Positions 37,886-50,087 of a stretch of 64,000 nucleotides of DNA are shown here, piece by piece. This DNA is from Xenoacremonium recifei (lineage: Eukaryota > Ascomycota > Sordariomycetes > Hypocreales > Nectriaceae), in contig WOFQ01000014.1 in the NCBI GenBank assembly GCA_012184525.1, positions 682,001-746,000 of the forward strand, read 5' to 3'. The notes under the pieces were generated by a model. It saw nothing but the letters and a program-made list of their open reading frames with translations, was not told where the DNA came from and searched no databases. Each line of letters starts with the position of its first letter. The stretch's first letter is position 1. Position numbers and translations under genes: made by a program.

Positions 37886-38935
37886 ATGGCCGTTGGAAAG
37901 TGAGCACCAGGTTGAAAGCATTGCAAAGGGGCCTGCGACTGACAATTCTATAGGAACAAGAGACTCTCTAAGGGTAAGAAGGGTCTCAAGAAGAAGACCG
38001 TCGACCCCTTCTCGCGAAAGGACTGGTACTCCATCAAGGTTTGTGCAGACCACCAATATGGCATCCAGCAGACTTGAACTGACTTGATTTCTACAGGCCC
38101 CCAACCCTTTCAACGTTCGAGAGTGAGTCGCGCCGCAGATATCGAATTGACGAGAGCGAGGACAAGTGATTGACCGAAAATTACAGTGTCGGCAAGACCC
38201 TGGTGAACCGAACCACCGGTCTCAAGAACGCCAACGATGCTCTGAAGGGCCGCATCGTCGAGGTCTCGCTGGCCGATCTCCAGAAGGACGAGGACCACTC
38301 GTTCCGCAAGGTGCGCCTCCGCATCGACGAGGTCCAGGGCAAGAACTGCCTGACTGCTTTCCACGGTCTCGACTTCACCTCGGACAAGCTGCGATCCCTC
38401 GTCCGAAAGTGGCAGACCCTCATTGAGGCCAACGTCACCGTCAAGACCACCGATGACTACCTTATCCGCCTCTTCGCCATCGCCTTCACCAAGCGACGTC
38501 CCAACCAGATCAAGAAGACCACCTACGCCGCTTCCTCCCAGATCCGAGCCATTCGACGCAAGATGACCGACATCATCACCCGAGAGGCCTCAAGCTGCAC
38601 CCTCACCCAGCTCACCTCCAAGCTCATCCCCGAGGTCATTGGCCGAGAGATCGAGAAGTCCACCCAGGGTATCTACCCTCTCCAGAACGTAAGTCACTAT
38701 CTGGAATCGGAGGCGTTTGATTTCCTCGATTCGGAAACTGCGCTGTTCCGTGGCTTCATAGATAAAATTTTGTTGCTAACTGAATCCACAGGTCCACATC
38801 CGCAAGGTCAAGCTGCTCAAGGCTCCCAAGTTCGATCTTGGTGCTTTGATGGCCCTGCACGGCGAGTCGGGCACTGACGACCAGGGCCAGAAGGTCGAGC
38901 GGGAGTTCAAGGAGCGTGTGCTTGAGGAGGTTTAA
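37886..38935 (+). CDS. rps1: 40S ribosomal protein eS1 (Rps1/S3Ae)
   Basis: Exons 37886-37899, 37954-38038, 38097-38122, 38187-38688 and 38792-38935 total 771 bases, 256 residues, the family length. It reads MAVGKNKRLSKGKKGLKKK, then DPFSRKDWYSIKAPNPF, and ends EREFKERVLEEV. The first exon holds only 14 bases, a pattern usual for fungal ribosomal protein genes. Codon choice is strongly biased to C-ending codons, as expected of a highly expressed gene. The protein sits on the platform of the small subunit. I looked for snoRNA boxes in its introns and saw none. Confidence 0.97.
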
Positions 38936-39459
38936 GATCAACGACTGGCTGGCAGGCGCGGGAAAGGCATAGGGGCCCTGTGACTTAAGAGATTTTTCCC
39001 TGGCATTGTTTCGGTCATCGCAAATGGCGTAGATTCACAAAGGCGGCTAGGGGATTAGGTCATGTTCCTTTGAATGGCAAAAAAAATTCCGGTTTAAAAA
39101 GTTGAGCCAAGTGTAGGATTCCCGGAACCTGGAGACTCTTTGTCGCATATGCCCAGATTTAATGCTGAATGTGAATACGGCTGGAACGATCATTTTGCAA
39201 GGTGATTCTAATTGTATAGTTGGGGCTTGGCGATATCGAACCCCAGACAGGAATACCAGTGTACTGGCCCTCGATAATGAAGCGTTGTGACTCTTGAACT
39301 CGATATCTTTACAGGTCTTCGTGTCTAAGATAATCATCCATGTAACCGTCTATCAACCCAGTACCCCACGTACGACCACACACCCAGAAAATGCAAAGTA
39401 ATTATGTTACAAGGGCAGCGAGCCATCGTTGACCTGCTTGACGGAGACCGCCTCGCCTT
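38936..39459. other. Convergent intergenic region
   Basis: 3' flanks of eS1 (plus) and of the hydrolase (minus). A minus-strand stretch at about 39190-39310 reads protein-like (EGQYTGIPVWGSISPS) but has no start in frame and no family; not called. Confidence 0.5.
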
Positions 39460-40666
39460 TTAATCTGCTTTGGACAAGAATTCAACAACAGCTATAACCA
39501 CGCGAATATGTTAGCATGATACAGAATAACGTGAAATCTCGCTGACCTTGTCTGAATGCTTCCGGTTGCTCCGAGATGAGCCAGTGACCGGCATCGATAT
39601 CAACAAGACGGAAGCGTGGAAAGAATTGCCCAATGAGGGGGATCAACTCGTCTGGCACATATTTGCTCTGTGTGCCACGAACGAACAGAGCTGGCTTCTC
39701 GAAGCGTATCTGGCTAGGGTCCTTGTACGGGAAGTCCCCAAGGTTGTCCAGGGAGCGCCCGAGTATGTCCAGTGGAATACGGAATTTTGACGTCTTCTCG
39801 CCGGCTGGGCGATACAGGTTACCCAAGAGGAATTGCCTAATAGTGAGGGACTGCGGTTCCAAGCAAGTCAGTGGGAGTGTTTCGTAGCGTGTGAGCTAGA
39901 GATGCCTTGTCGGCCATACCTCTTCGTAGTCCTTGAGAATGGCGTCCGCTTCTGCCTGGCGCGTGACTTTGGATTCTTGGATCTTTTTCATGCCTCGAAT
40001 ATACTCTGCAAAGTCCCGGCTCAGGGTCACGTCTACCGGAGCGTTGTCAACTGCCACAATATCGGCTACCAATTCCGGGGATTGGAGAGCCAATGTCATA
40101 GATGTCTTTGCGCCCCTATTTGCAGAAGACGTGTCAGGATTTCCGCCACTGGGGTCTTGTTATTTTAAATCTTACATTGAGTGACCGATGAGAGTGGTAT
40201 CTTTGAGACCGTTGTCTTTGATGAAGTCGGCAACGTCTCCCGCCATAGCCACATAGTCGTGTCGTTTGTCGTGTGGCGATTCGCCGTGATTTCTCAAGTC
40301 CTGCCAAGGGATGATTCAGTCCTGGGCGATCCCTCGATGATCTCAATTGGTGGGAAAGCTCTCACCAACGCGTAAACATATCGTCCAAGATCCCTCGCTA
40401 GGGCTCTGAACATTTGTTAGTACCTTGTGAGATAACAAACTATACTGGCTGACTCACTTGCTTATTCCTCGATTATTCTTTTTTGAGCCGAAAAGTCCAT
40501 GAAGAACGAGGATGGGAGCATTATGCTTGTCCGTTTGAGGCCGCGGTGGTTCATGAAGGTCATAAGCCAATGGACGGACTGACTGAGAGTACAGTCTCAA
40601 CGTCGCGCCCGCGCTCTGACATGTGAAAGAGACGCGAGATAACGACACTCGTTTTAGAGGTATCAT
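39460..40666 (-). CDS. Mitochondrial alpha/beta hydrolase (IMO32/ABHD11-like)
   Basis: The first exon runs from 40666 and encodes a basic, Ser-rich presequence (MIPLKRVSLSRVSF) followed by PILVLHGLFGSKKNNRGISK. Later exons give YALDLRNHGESPH, the nucleophile elbow GHSMGAKTS, the catalytic Asp region and the catalytic His in VDIDAGHWLISEQP. The last exon ends VVEFLSKAD with a stop at 39460. About four introns are needed, giving roughly 300 residues. ABHD11 and yeast Imo32 are mitochondrial matrix hydrolases; in animals ABHD11 protects lipoylated 2-oxoglutarate dehydrogenase. Substrate here is unknown. Confidence 0.87.
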
Positions 40667-41074
40667 GGTAATTATTCTGGTTGACGCAGCTCACATGCAG
40701 TACGGGATTACTTAGTAGACCCTCGATAACTTTCCGGACATCAAAGTGCGAGAAAATGACTTATGTAAGGCGATTGAGATCATAGTGCTTTGGTGCATTT
40801 TTCGCTTAAATTCATAGATCGAAGATAGATTACGGAGCCCCTTGGAACTGGTTTCCAGTTCTCCCTCATGCAGTATTATGAAGTTCTATACAATTTGACA
40901 AAGAAAATGTTGTCTGAAATGAGATCCCGCCACTATTTGCGCCGCTGATTTACCGAATTTCTCGAATCAATACCAGGCCTGGGGAACAAATGAAAAATGA
41001 GACCTGAAGTAAGAAAATGTTCACGCTTGGTATTACACAGAAGAAAAAGAGAAGGGGGAAGACGCAGTAATCGC
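40667..41074. other. Short intergenic region
   Basis: 408 bases between two minus-strand genes: promoter of the hydrolase and 3' flank of the adenylation-oxidoreductase gene. Nothing else is seen. Confidence 0.6.
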
Positions 41075-44000
41075 CTAGCTGTCCCAGATTGCACCGTATG
41101 CCGGCACCCCGCGGGATTCGAGGCCATAGACGATTTTCTTGGTGATCTTCTCGTTGGCAATGACAATTACGGCTTCAGCGCCAAAACTCTGCGCGAGGTT
41201 GTATCCCATGCGGACGAGATCTGGCCGTCCCTGAAGCTTGGTGTCGTGGATGATGGCGTCGGGGATCTTCTCTCGCACAGCACCCACAATCTCCTTACCA
41301 AATGTCTCCTCTGGCCGTGAGGTCGACCAGATGAGTTGGGTAGGACAGGACTGTTGGTTGATATGGCCAAGCAGAGGACCGATACCTGAGCCGGTGCCGA
41401 TGACTACCAGACGATTGAAGAGAGTCGCAATACGCATAACACCGCAAGTCGGCACACCGCGAACCCAGAGTTTGGTTGGCGGGTTTTGAATGCAAGATCG
41501 AGTCCAGTCACCTGCGTTGGACACCACCAAAGAGTAGCCCTTGGCATGTTCGGTAACCTCTGGGGCTGGGATTGTTGCAAATGAGTGCCACTCCAACAAC
41601 GGCCGGCGAGAGACGCGAGTGAAGCTGCCATTGACAGGGACCGTGTAGTCAAAATGCAGTCGAACTGCGTGGTCAGAGAGCACCTCGGCATCGACGGGAA
41701 CCCTGCGGAGAGAGAACCATGACGAGGCGATGCTGAGAGTTGCCACAACCAAGAGCCAAAAGTCGGGAGTCTTGATCATGATCGATGCGAAATCCTGGTG
41801 ATCCGACGTGTCATCGTTTATAGAGAGCATCGTGCGAGCCCAGAAAAGCCCCAGGGCAGTCCAGCCGGCGAATCGATGGAATCTCTCGAAAAAGTTGTGG
41901 TGTTGCTTTCTGAAGGATGGCCAGGCAGTGGCAAGCAACAAGGAGCATAAGCCGCAGAGGAGCCATGAAACGACCTGCGTAGCGGGAGATGCTACCTGCA
42001 CCTCCTCACACATATCATACATGCAAACCGTTCCTTTGACTGTCGAGACGACGAGCCAAATAGTTGCACAGACACCAGCTCCGGAGTGAAGCCCGCCCAA
42101 GTGGTAGATCTTTGCACAACGTTTGCGGATCCAGAGCGGGAGTTGCTTTGGTGCTGAGCAAGTGATAGTGTACAGAGTGTTGATAACCATATCCTGACGG
42201 ACCAGAACCGCCATGGTCAGGTTGATGGCAGTGATCGTGCCCAGCCAGTTTGACCCAGGAGCAAGGACGAGGACACATGCCAGAGCTGCCAGGTTCAGCA
42301 TACCGATGAGACTGAACAGAGTCCGATATACGATGAAGATCCGGTGCCTGAGACCTCGGAATGGCTGAGAGGTCTCCTTGCCGGGCAGTTCTTGAGTGAG
42401 ATCCCACTTCTCACTGATAGTTGACAATGTGGACATCGAGGCTTGGGACTTGAGCTCAATCCTCACGTCGACGTTGGCCTTCTCGTTGATGATGTGCTCA
42501 CTCTGCGTCTCAATGGCCGCAAGGGCAGACACCAAGGCTTGGAGCTCCTTCTTGTTAATCTTTCCATTGGCTGTAGATGGGAGCTCATGGAGAAGATGGA
42601 ACTTGCTCGGGACAGCATAGTACGGCTGGCGCTTTTGAACATGCTTTTTGATGGCTTCGACATCTAGCGTTGCCGGCGACGCAAATCCATGGATCTCACC
42701 ATCGATCAGCAAAGCCGCCGCCCGAGACACACCAGCAGCGGAGGCAAGGGATGCGGCTACACCGTCGAGTTCAACGCGGAAGCCCTGAATTTAAGGGTCA
42801 GCTTGATCTTGAATAGGGCAGTTCAACGAAAGAACTCACCTTGACCTTGACTTGATCGTCTACACGGCCCAGAATCTCGATGCAGCCGTCGGGACGCCAG
42901 CGCCCAAGATCTCCGGTATCGTACATCTGCGATCTACCATGGTGTCAATTTATTTTCATCAAAGTGAGAGATGTTCGAACGACGCACCCGTCATTGGCGA
43001 ATGGGTCGAGCTTGTACTTCTCCGCCGTCTTGTCCGGAAGGCCGACATAACCTCGAGAAACGCCATGCCCGCCTGCCCACATCACGCCCGAGGCACCAAC
43101 TGGAACGGGTTTCTCATCTTGGTCTAAGATGTAGACCCGGTTGTTCGGGGTGGGCCGGCCAATGGACAGCTCCTCTCCGACAACATGATTGTGCATTGTG
43201 TTCACAATGGTTGTCTCGGTTGGGCCGCAACAGTTCCAGTACGTCCCGTGGGCAGCCCACAGGTCTGCAAGGCTATAAAAAACTGTCAGAGAACCCGTAG
43301 GGCATGGCTTTGATGTCACTGCTTACCCTCGTGTGGTCGGCTCGCCAGCTGTTGCTACAGTCCTGATCCGCGGGTATTCTTTCGGATCATACTTGGAGAG
43401 GATTGTCGGCGTACAGATGAGAACGTCGATCTTCAACCCATGTTAGCACATTCACCGATAAATGTCTCTGAACACTCACCTCGCGCATGGTGGGTTCCCA
43501 TTTTGAACCGCGAAGAACCAGTGTACCGCCGTTGCACAGGCAAGTGAAGATTTCCCAGGCGGCTAGCAGAGTGTTAGATACAGACTGCGATATCGGATTT
43601 TATAATTTACCCATGTCGAAGCTGATGTTGAGCAGCTGACCAACACTCATTCCTGGTCGAACCCCAAGGTTTCCAGGGGCCATGCAAACCAGATTTGCAA
43701 CGTTCTTGTGAGTGACATCGACACCCTTGGGTTGTCCAGTTGTTCCTATGTGGGTGAAATGTTAGTCCTTGATCCATCGGGTAATGGATAGGTATCGAGA
43801 GCGCCGGCATACCGGAAGTGTAGATGACATAGCAACCTCCGTCTGGAGTTGAGAGATCGACCGGCGCCTTCATATTTACGTCGCCTTTGCTTGCTGGGAT
43901 CGTTCCATCAATGAGGATCACTTCACGATCCGGCCGAAGAGCTACAATGCGATGTTTTGTTGATGTAAGGCAAAGAACGACGGGACCTTCCGCCTGGTCC

Positions 44001-44380
44001 AAGACTCGGCTCATGACCTCATCTGGAACGACACTCCCATCAAGAGGCACATATTGAGCACCGCAAGACAAGATTGCCCAGATGCCAACGATCATGTCGA
44101 GACCACGTTTTACCACAAGAGGAACTCGTTGATTAGGAGAGACGCCTTTGCTCCGTAGAATAGCTGATAGATGCTGAGCACGAACAGCGAGATCTCCATA
44201 TGTCAACTCTCGCGGAGCGGCCGACAAGTCACGGACTGCCACATTTGTTGGAGTAGTAGTCGCATAGTGATAGAATGCGGCAGTGACCGTTGGGAACAGA
44301 GGGCTAGCAACCTGGCCATATCCGAGTCGTGTATCAGACCCTGACGGGCCACGGCCAGGCCGACGCTGTGCTGAAGCCAT
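41075..44380 (-). CDS. NRPS-like adenylation domain fused to a ferric-reductase-like membrane oxidoreductase
   Basis: Six or so introns interrupt the reading; the product is about 980-1000 residues. The N-terminal half is an adenylation domain with its core motifs in order: YTSGTTGQPKGV (A3), FDMAAWEIF (A4), NCCGPTETT (A5), YDTGDLGRW (A7), GRVDDQVKVKGFRVEL (A8) and NGKINKKEL with the catalytic Lys (A10). No carrier-domain serine motif follows. The second half (41075-42450) has about six membrane helices with histidines placed as possible haem ligands (YHLGGLHSGAG, FERFHRFAGW), then a cytosolic flavin/NAD(P)-type part with EWHSFATIP, SNAGDWTR and VIGTGSGIGP. By analogy it would activate a carboxylic or amino acid and reduce something at a membrane. 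Product and substrate cannot be read from sequence. An NRPS-like family of this layout exists in ascomycetes. Confidence 0.85.
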
Positions 44381-47300
44381 AATAGAAGGACTCTTTTAGT
44401 GAAGTATAAGAGAAGGTATGAGATCCTGATCGGCTGATGCGTTGCCGTAGTGCACGCTTTCTCAACTCTCGGGCTAGATAGCGTCTGGCTTATATACCCA
44501 GCAAGCTGCCGCGCCCAGGCAACGGATCTCTTGTCCATATTGGCGATTTTGCTCCCTCTCCTCGACCAAGGCAGACGATTGATGATAGCGTGTCCCCACG
44601 GGTTTGACCTCGTCACATCTTCAAGACCTCCTGGTGTCCAGGCAACCTGAGGGCGGCAAAGGTTCACCGGGCCCAGCTCTCGTCACAGACGTTGATGCAT
44701 TCCACCCAATTCCGGGGCTCAAGCACACGGAGCCGGGCCCGGGCCACCGAGAATGTGGTCGGCGGAGCCCGGTCTCAGAGGAATGTGGACTTGGGGGCCT
44801 CATAGGCAAAGGGCAGATGTATACCGTGCAACGTTATGTTACGGCCCGAAGGGGCGACTTGAACCCCTCGATGAATGTGACGAGAGCTGAAGCGAGGTGA
44901 ATTTGTCCGAGTTCTTGCTTTCCTGGCCTCGTAGGTAGCTATGTGAAAGGTAGGAACCGGCAACCCTACCGCCCTGGCGATCTCTCGGAAAGGTGGCGGA
45001 TGTTAGACAATCCATTCCGCCCTTCAATGGGGGCCGCCCCGTGTGGCTGTGAACTATTGACGACGACTGGCTGGCTGAGGTGTCAGCCTCACAAGGTCTT
45101 TTGGTGGTCCAAAATCCCTTCTGAATACAAGCGCAACATGGATGGCTGAGTCTAGTAAGGCGCTGTTGGCTGAACGAGGCTGTCAGCGAAATGCTCTGCA
45201 ATTGCTATGAAGTGACTTGCATGCGCGCCTTCACCTTCAATTCTATCTGGGATTGCCTGCTCTTCCGGCTGTATTCTCGACAAATAATAGTCGTCCTGTC
45301 AAAACCTCAACCCAACTTAATTCCTAAGCCCACTCAATGAATATGACATGTAGTCACATTCAGAAACGGACCATGTGGTTTCTGAAGGTGACCAGACCTC
45401 CAGGGAAAGAACACTGGGGCTCACAAGACTCGGAACTAAAGAGACTACCAAGACAGGCTCGAAGGTCCTCCAGTCAAGTCCTCAGCTGAAAGCGTCAACG
45501 TCACATAGCCCGTGATTTGCTTGAACGGCATTACCCAGCAAGGGCAGTCACATCAGGGATCGACAGGAAGTCACCAATTCCCTTGAAGCACTGTGTGATA
45601 GTGCGTACTTTGTTCAAAGCCCGGATGTTTTTGCCCCCGTGAATGGACTTTCTGCAAGGTTGTCATCCGGAGATGTGACATGTCAATCGCTCAAGTGAAG
45701 TTTGCTGGTGGCGATAGCCTAATGGTCCTCGCAACGTTGCCCAAATGGTGCACATGACCCATAGGTATCAGATATATGAACACGGGGAGAATGTGATAGA
45801 GGGATGCAGTATCCCTTTTGCCAAAACGTGCTTTGTTCTTCTTCAGTCTCAGCTCGGCCTCATACCGGGAGCAGGGGGTTTTCAGAAGCCACAGATGCCC
45901 TTGGGCAATCCAAGGTAAGACCCAGGGATCCAGATGACTAGCGGTTTGCCGAGACATGGGAGCGGTTAAACAGCGAATATCTCCAGGCCATTGAGACCGT
46001 TCCGGGATCGCCAATCTTCAGAGGCAGTTTGTTTCGTAAACAAGGTCTTCATCAATCTCGCTGCTCCACATTCAAACGGTGCCGATCCGAAGCCAGCTGA
46101 TGGATTAGTTTGTGATGACATGTCCAAGGGAGTTGACCTATTTCGGGTCTGGCGCTGTAGAGGATACGACGGGTACCAACACTGGAAGCGGAGGCTATCG
46201 CCTTTATGGCCAAAACAAAGCCCTGGTCTAACTGTATCGATTACTTGACTGATTGTTAGATCCATCGAGCTGGACAATGGTTCTGGGGCAATTTCCGGAG
46301 GGCAGCGGGCGGCGTCTCGACATCTACAGTTTGGGCTGAAGGGAGAGCGCAAGAGAACGCATTGCCGAAGCATCATCACTTGATGAGAACCATCGCGGGC
46401 CATGACTATCGCCCATTGGTAGGTTGTGCTCAGCCGGCACTTCACACTCCAAGGTTCTCACCTTCAAGCCGCCACGAGGATCTCAGAGGGACCTTTGAGT
46501 CTCTGGCTCACACAGCTGCAGATTCCAAAACAAGACCGGATGCCAAGTGAACGTGACCGGGCGATGCTTCGGACATTTCTCACGCTTCTGACTGATAGTC
46601 CTCTGAGTTCTTCACAAAAATGTGATTGTTCTTGGATCATCGTCAACTCGGCCGATCTTTTGCTTCACGCAGCATCTGAACCCATGCAATATTGGAGGTG
46701 AATCATCCGGACCCATACGCGATCCACGCTGTTGGTAAGTCTGGGGGTACGAGGGGAGCGGCGATTTCCTGCAAATCCGCGATTGCATCGGTATTGTAAG
46801 TCTGGGCAGACACATAGTTGTTGGCCTCAACACCGAGACGAAGCGCCGCTTGGCTGAGGAGACAGCGATCTCCATTCCATGCTTAAAGGCTGTCAACACC
46901 GCCCGATCCTGCAGGGAGATGTGAAAATTGACAGATCACAACGCCGCCAATTCAAGGGAGCAGTGATGAGCTGAGAAGGCAGCGGCACACATTCCGGGTC
47001 CACGTCATAAACTTGCCCTGGCCAGGTGGTGGGGAGTGTCCGAGTGTCTCCAAAAGCAAAGTGAGGCGATCTAGGCCTTGAGAAGGACGGTGGCTTGGGG
47101 AGAGGGCTGCCATAACAGTCAAACGCCTCTGGTGGTGTGAACGTAGAGAAGACAGATGCCGGGATACAGAGTCTCAGGAACTGGTTGATGTCTCATCCTT
47201 CTACGCCAGCACCATGGAGATGGAAATGATTCAGCGACAGATCTGCACCAAAGCTGGAGAGGCGCCGAGAGTTAGCCGAGAAAGACAGGGCTTATCTTAT

Positions 47301-48235
47301 CTTATCTTATCGCGGGTTGGCTCAGGACCTGATTGCAGTACCTGGTACATCCGGATTCTCGCTTCGTACGGAATTCTTGGTAGGTAAGACTGCAATTTTT
47401 ACGTCAGCGAGACCCTATTTGTGTCTAAGCCTTGCTTTCCACTTCCTGGATGTGAAAATATGGACAATGGTTGGCTCAAAGGGACCGGTTGCTGGTAGTT
47501 ACACATACTATGTACTGCTCCTTAGGGATAGCGCCCTGTTGCTTCAGGGTTGAAGCAACTGGCCTGTAGCGTTGTTTTCAGCGTTGAGAACCTGCGTCTA
47601 GGTCAATGTTCACATTTTGTATCATTGTACATGAAAGGCGAGAAACCCTTTTGCTTCGACGTTCAATTCCTCTTCAAAATCGCGAAACACCACTTTTTCT
47701 TCTTCTGTGACTGTAGAGGTGACCCATCTGGACCATTTCAAGCTGAATTGGACATGTGATGCGTGCGGAGGTATAGAAGGAGTCATACTATGCGCACAGG
47801 GCGCTTTCTCCTGTCAATCTGCCCGGGGTTCATCAATTTCAATACCGCTGATCCAATAAAAAGAAGTTCCACCTTAACATGCAAAGCTCTTCGAGTTAAG
47901 AGATAGGGACAAGGGTCAAATGATGGATGGTAGGATTTGGATAAGGATGGGGTTTCAGTAAGAGATCTATCTCTACTCGACTTCTACACATTGAAGTTGA
48001 TCAACCTGTACTTGATTTGGCGGGGAATTTCCGCGCGGATATCTCAAGAAATGCAACCCTGGCTTGGTATTTGATATGCTGTGGACCTTTTCGCTATGCA
48101 CCATTTCCTTTCACAATATCTTTCCTTCTATTTGGTACTGTGGTTGTGAAAGTTCCCTTGATTTTGGCTCGCTAATGCCAAGTTTCTCATGCCACGCAGC
48201 CCATGCGGAGCACGACGCTCCCCACCAGAAGAGGT
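44381..48235. other. 3.9 kb without a clear gene
   Basis: Upstream of the adenylation-oxidoreductase gene. Several open frames exist (45966-46445 minus, 46612-46899 minus, 47317-47759 plus) but none shows a domain or a consistent splice pattern. On the minus strand at about 47260-46920 a long stretch is open except for one stop and has protein-like content (see findings). A four-fold GATA motif lies at 47291-47311. Confidence 0.5.
47291..47311 (-). promoter_or_regulatory. Four tandem GATAAG motifs
   Basis: The plus strand reads CTTAT four times then C; the minus strand is therefore GATAAG four times, each overlapping the next by one base. GATAAG is the core site of GATA factors such as AreA/NIT2 (nitrogen) and the siderophore regulators. 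Which gene is controlled is unclear: the nearest start reading away is 2.9 kb off. Confidence 0.55.
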
Positions 48236-49389
48236 TTATCCAGGAGAATAAAAAGGCCAGTTCGGTTCTCGAGGTGGAGGATGGTTGAAGTCCTGGAACC
48301 AGTCTGTATGCCCTCCCCCAGTGTTCGCTGTCTCCGTGCCTGTGGGCCGGTCCTCAAAGGTTGGCGTTAGAGGCGAGACGGGTTCCGGAGCTTCTTCATG
48401 CGAATTGGAGTCCTCAAAATCCCTGGAAACCGTTGTGTCGATGCTAACTCTTTGCACCATTCTTTGTTGCGAGGAATTGGCGTCTTGGGCTGCATAAGGT
48501 GGCCTCACGGCATCCATGACGTCCAGGTGTAACGGTTTGGTTGGACGTGAATTGCTGCCATCGGGAGTGGGAGGCAGCTCCTTTTCGTATTTGCAGGACG
48601 CCGCATCGTTTCTTGATCTCTTCAGCCGACGCATCCACAAAATGAGAACCACGGTCGCGATCAGAGCTACCAGGACTGGTCTCCTTGTTAGTTGCCGGGC
48701 TGAGACGGTCGACTATTGTGCTAATACTCACCAGTCACACCAGCCGCAACCCCTATCGCGATAACTTGTGAATGGCTCAAGCCCGAACTGCTCCCTTTTG
48801 AAACGCTAGTCTGACTGCTCGCAGCTGCTGTAGATTGTACCGCTGTAGTTGAGCTCGCAGTATTTGTGTATGCAGGAAATCCAGAGAGGGTCTCTGAGAT
48901 TTCGTCTGACGGGCTTGCAGTATCGAAAACAAAATCCGCTGACGCCGTCAAGGTAGCAGTATTCGATTGTTGCGTCTTTGTGCCACCGACTGTATTGGTG
49001 CCGGTCGACGTCGTCCCGTGATAATCCGGGTTCACGATGGATAGAGGAGGGCTTGAGTCTAAGACCCCATTAGAACATAGGAACGAAATAGTCCAATTTC
49101 CTCTGCGAACCTGATGGCTGTCTTGGGATGACTTGATTTCCGGCTTGTTTGTTAGATTCCATTCGGGGTTCCATTCTCCCGTCCAATTCCTCGCCACGGT
49201 TCGACAACGGAGGTTTGCCAGGACGAAGGCTTGTGCGTTTGAATAACGATCGCTGAGTCCTATGTTGTATTTTAGCGGGGAGAGCCATGTAAAATACTTG
49301 CGCAAATCAGCTTACTGCGCGTCGGAGTGCTCGTCATCTAAGGCATCTGGCAGAGAATCGGCCTGTCGTGAGAAATACATGAAGTCCAT
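48236..49389 (-). CDS. Single-pass membrane protein with Ser/Thr-rich outer region, unknown family
   Basis: Exons 49389-49316, 49252-48732 and 48675-48236 sum to 1035 bases, 344 residues, in phase. Residues about 35-100 form a compact region with N-glycosylation sites (NWTGEWNPEWNLTNK, GNWTISFLCSNG) and two cysteines. Then a long Ser/Thr/Ala-rich stalk leads to one membrane helix (VIAIGVAAGVTVLVALIATV) and a basic stop sequence (WMRRLKRSR). The cytosolic tail is Pro-rich with TPTFEDRPTG and PPTPDG. The layout resembles wall-stress sensors or receptor-like proteins of fungi, but no WSC or other known domain is seen. No signal peptide is visible at this start, so the true N-terminus may differ; a second start at 49305 lacks one too. 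Confidence 0.65.
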
Positions 49390-50087
49390 TTTAATAGTTG
49401 CAAAAAAACAACGCCGTCACTAAGAAGGAAGGAAAAAAAAATAAACGAATGAATTGAAGAAAGAAAATGCAGACCAGCTGAAGGAAGGAAAAGCGCCTTG
49501 ACCTCGAAATTGCGAGATGACAGAGATCAGCAATCGTAATTTAGGAAAAGGGACTTCCGTATTCCGTAAGCAGAACCTCGAGGATTCAGCATCCCCATGC
49601 ACTAAACCCACCTCGAACTCCTCAGCACTAATATAGCAAGCCTTAGATTATTAGGAAGGCCTCGGGTTGGTTAATAAGGAATCAGATTATCAAGTTATAG
49701 TTCGGGACTCAGATCAGAGATCAAATTATATGTATCCCTTCTCCTTCCATTCCTATTTTCCCTTCCCCGTTCGCATTCTTTTTCTCTCCTTCACAGCCTG
49801 TTGGTATAATGGGGAGGGACGAGGAGCACGTCATATTTGAAGGATCTCTTCGTTGGATAGGCCTAATTTTGACTTAGTACTCCGTACATCTTACACAAAT
49901 ACAGCCAAAGTTCAATTCCGCAGTGCACAGAACTATTACATGGTATGTTCGAAGGAGCCTGCTATTGATTACCGAAGGTAAAAGGCTTCGATACGTGTAT
50001 GTGAGTTAAACACCCTCTTTCGCTGACTTGCTCCTTACACTGCTCCAACAACTTGGCTTGGTTGTGAATCCCCCTTAAGCTTTCCGG
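49390..50087. other. Intergenic region
   Basis: About 700 bases, AT-rich around 49430-49470 and 49630-49740. No gene is seen. Confidence 0.55.

Noticed and set aside
37900..38791. Introns of the ribosomal protein gene as snoRNA hosts
   Set aside because: I looked for C/D and H/ACA boxes and found no convincing pair.
39190..39345. Protein-like minus-strand stretch with MDDYLRHEDL and EGQYTGIPVWG
   Set aside because: A stop separates the two parts, no intron joins them in frame, and it lies in a convergent 3' region.
44840..44880. T-arm-like sequence suggesting a tRNA
   Set aside because: A GGTTCAAG-like loop is present on the minus strand but no acceptor stem, D arm or anticodon arm can be folded around it. 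No tRNA was found in the window.
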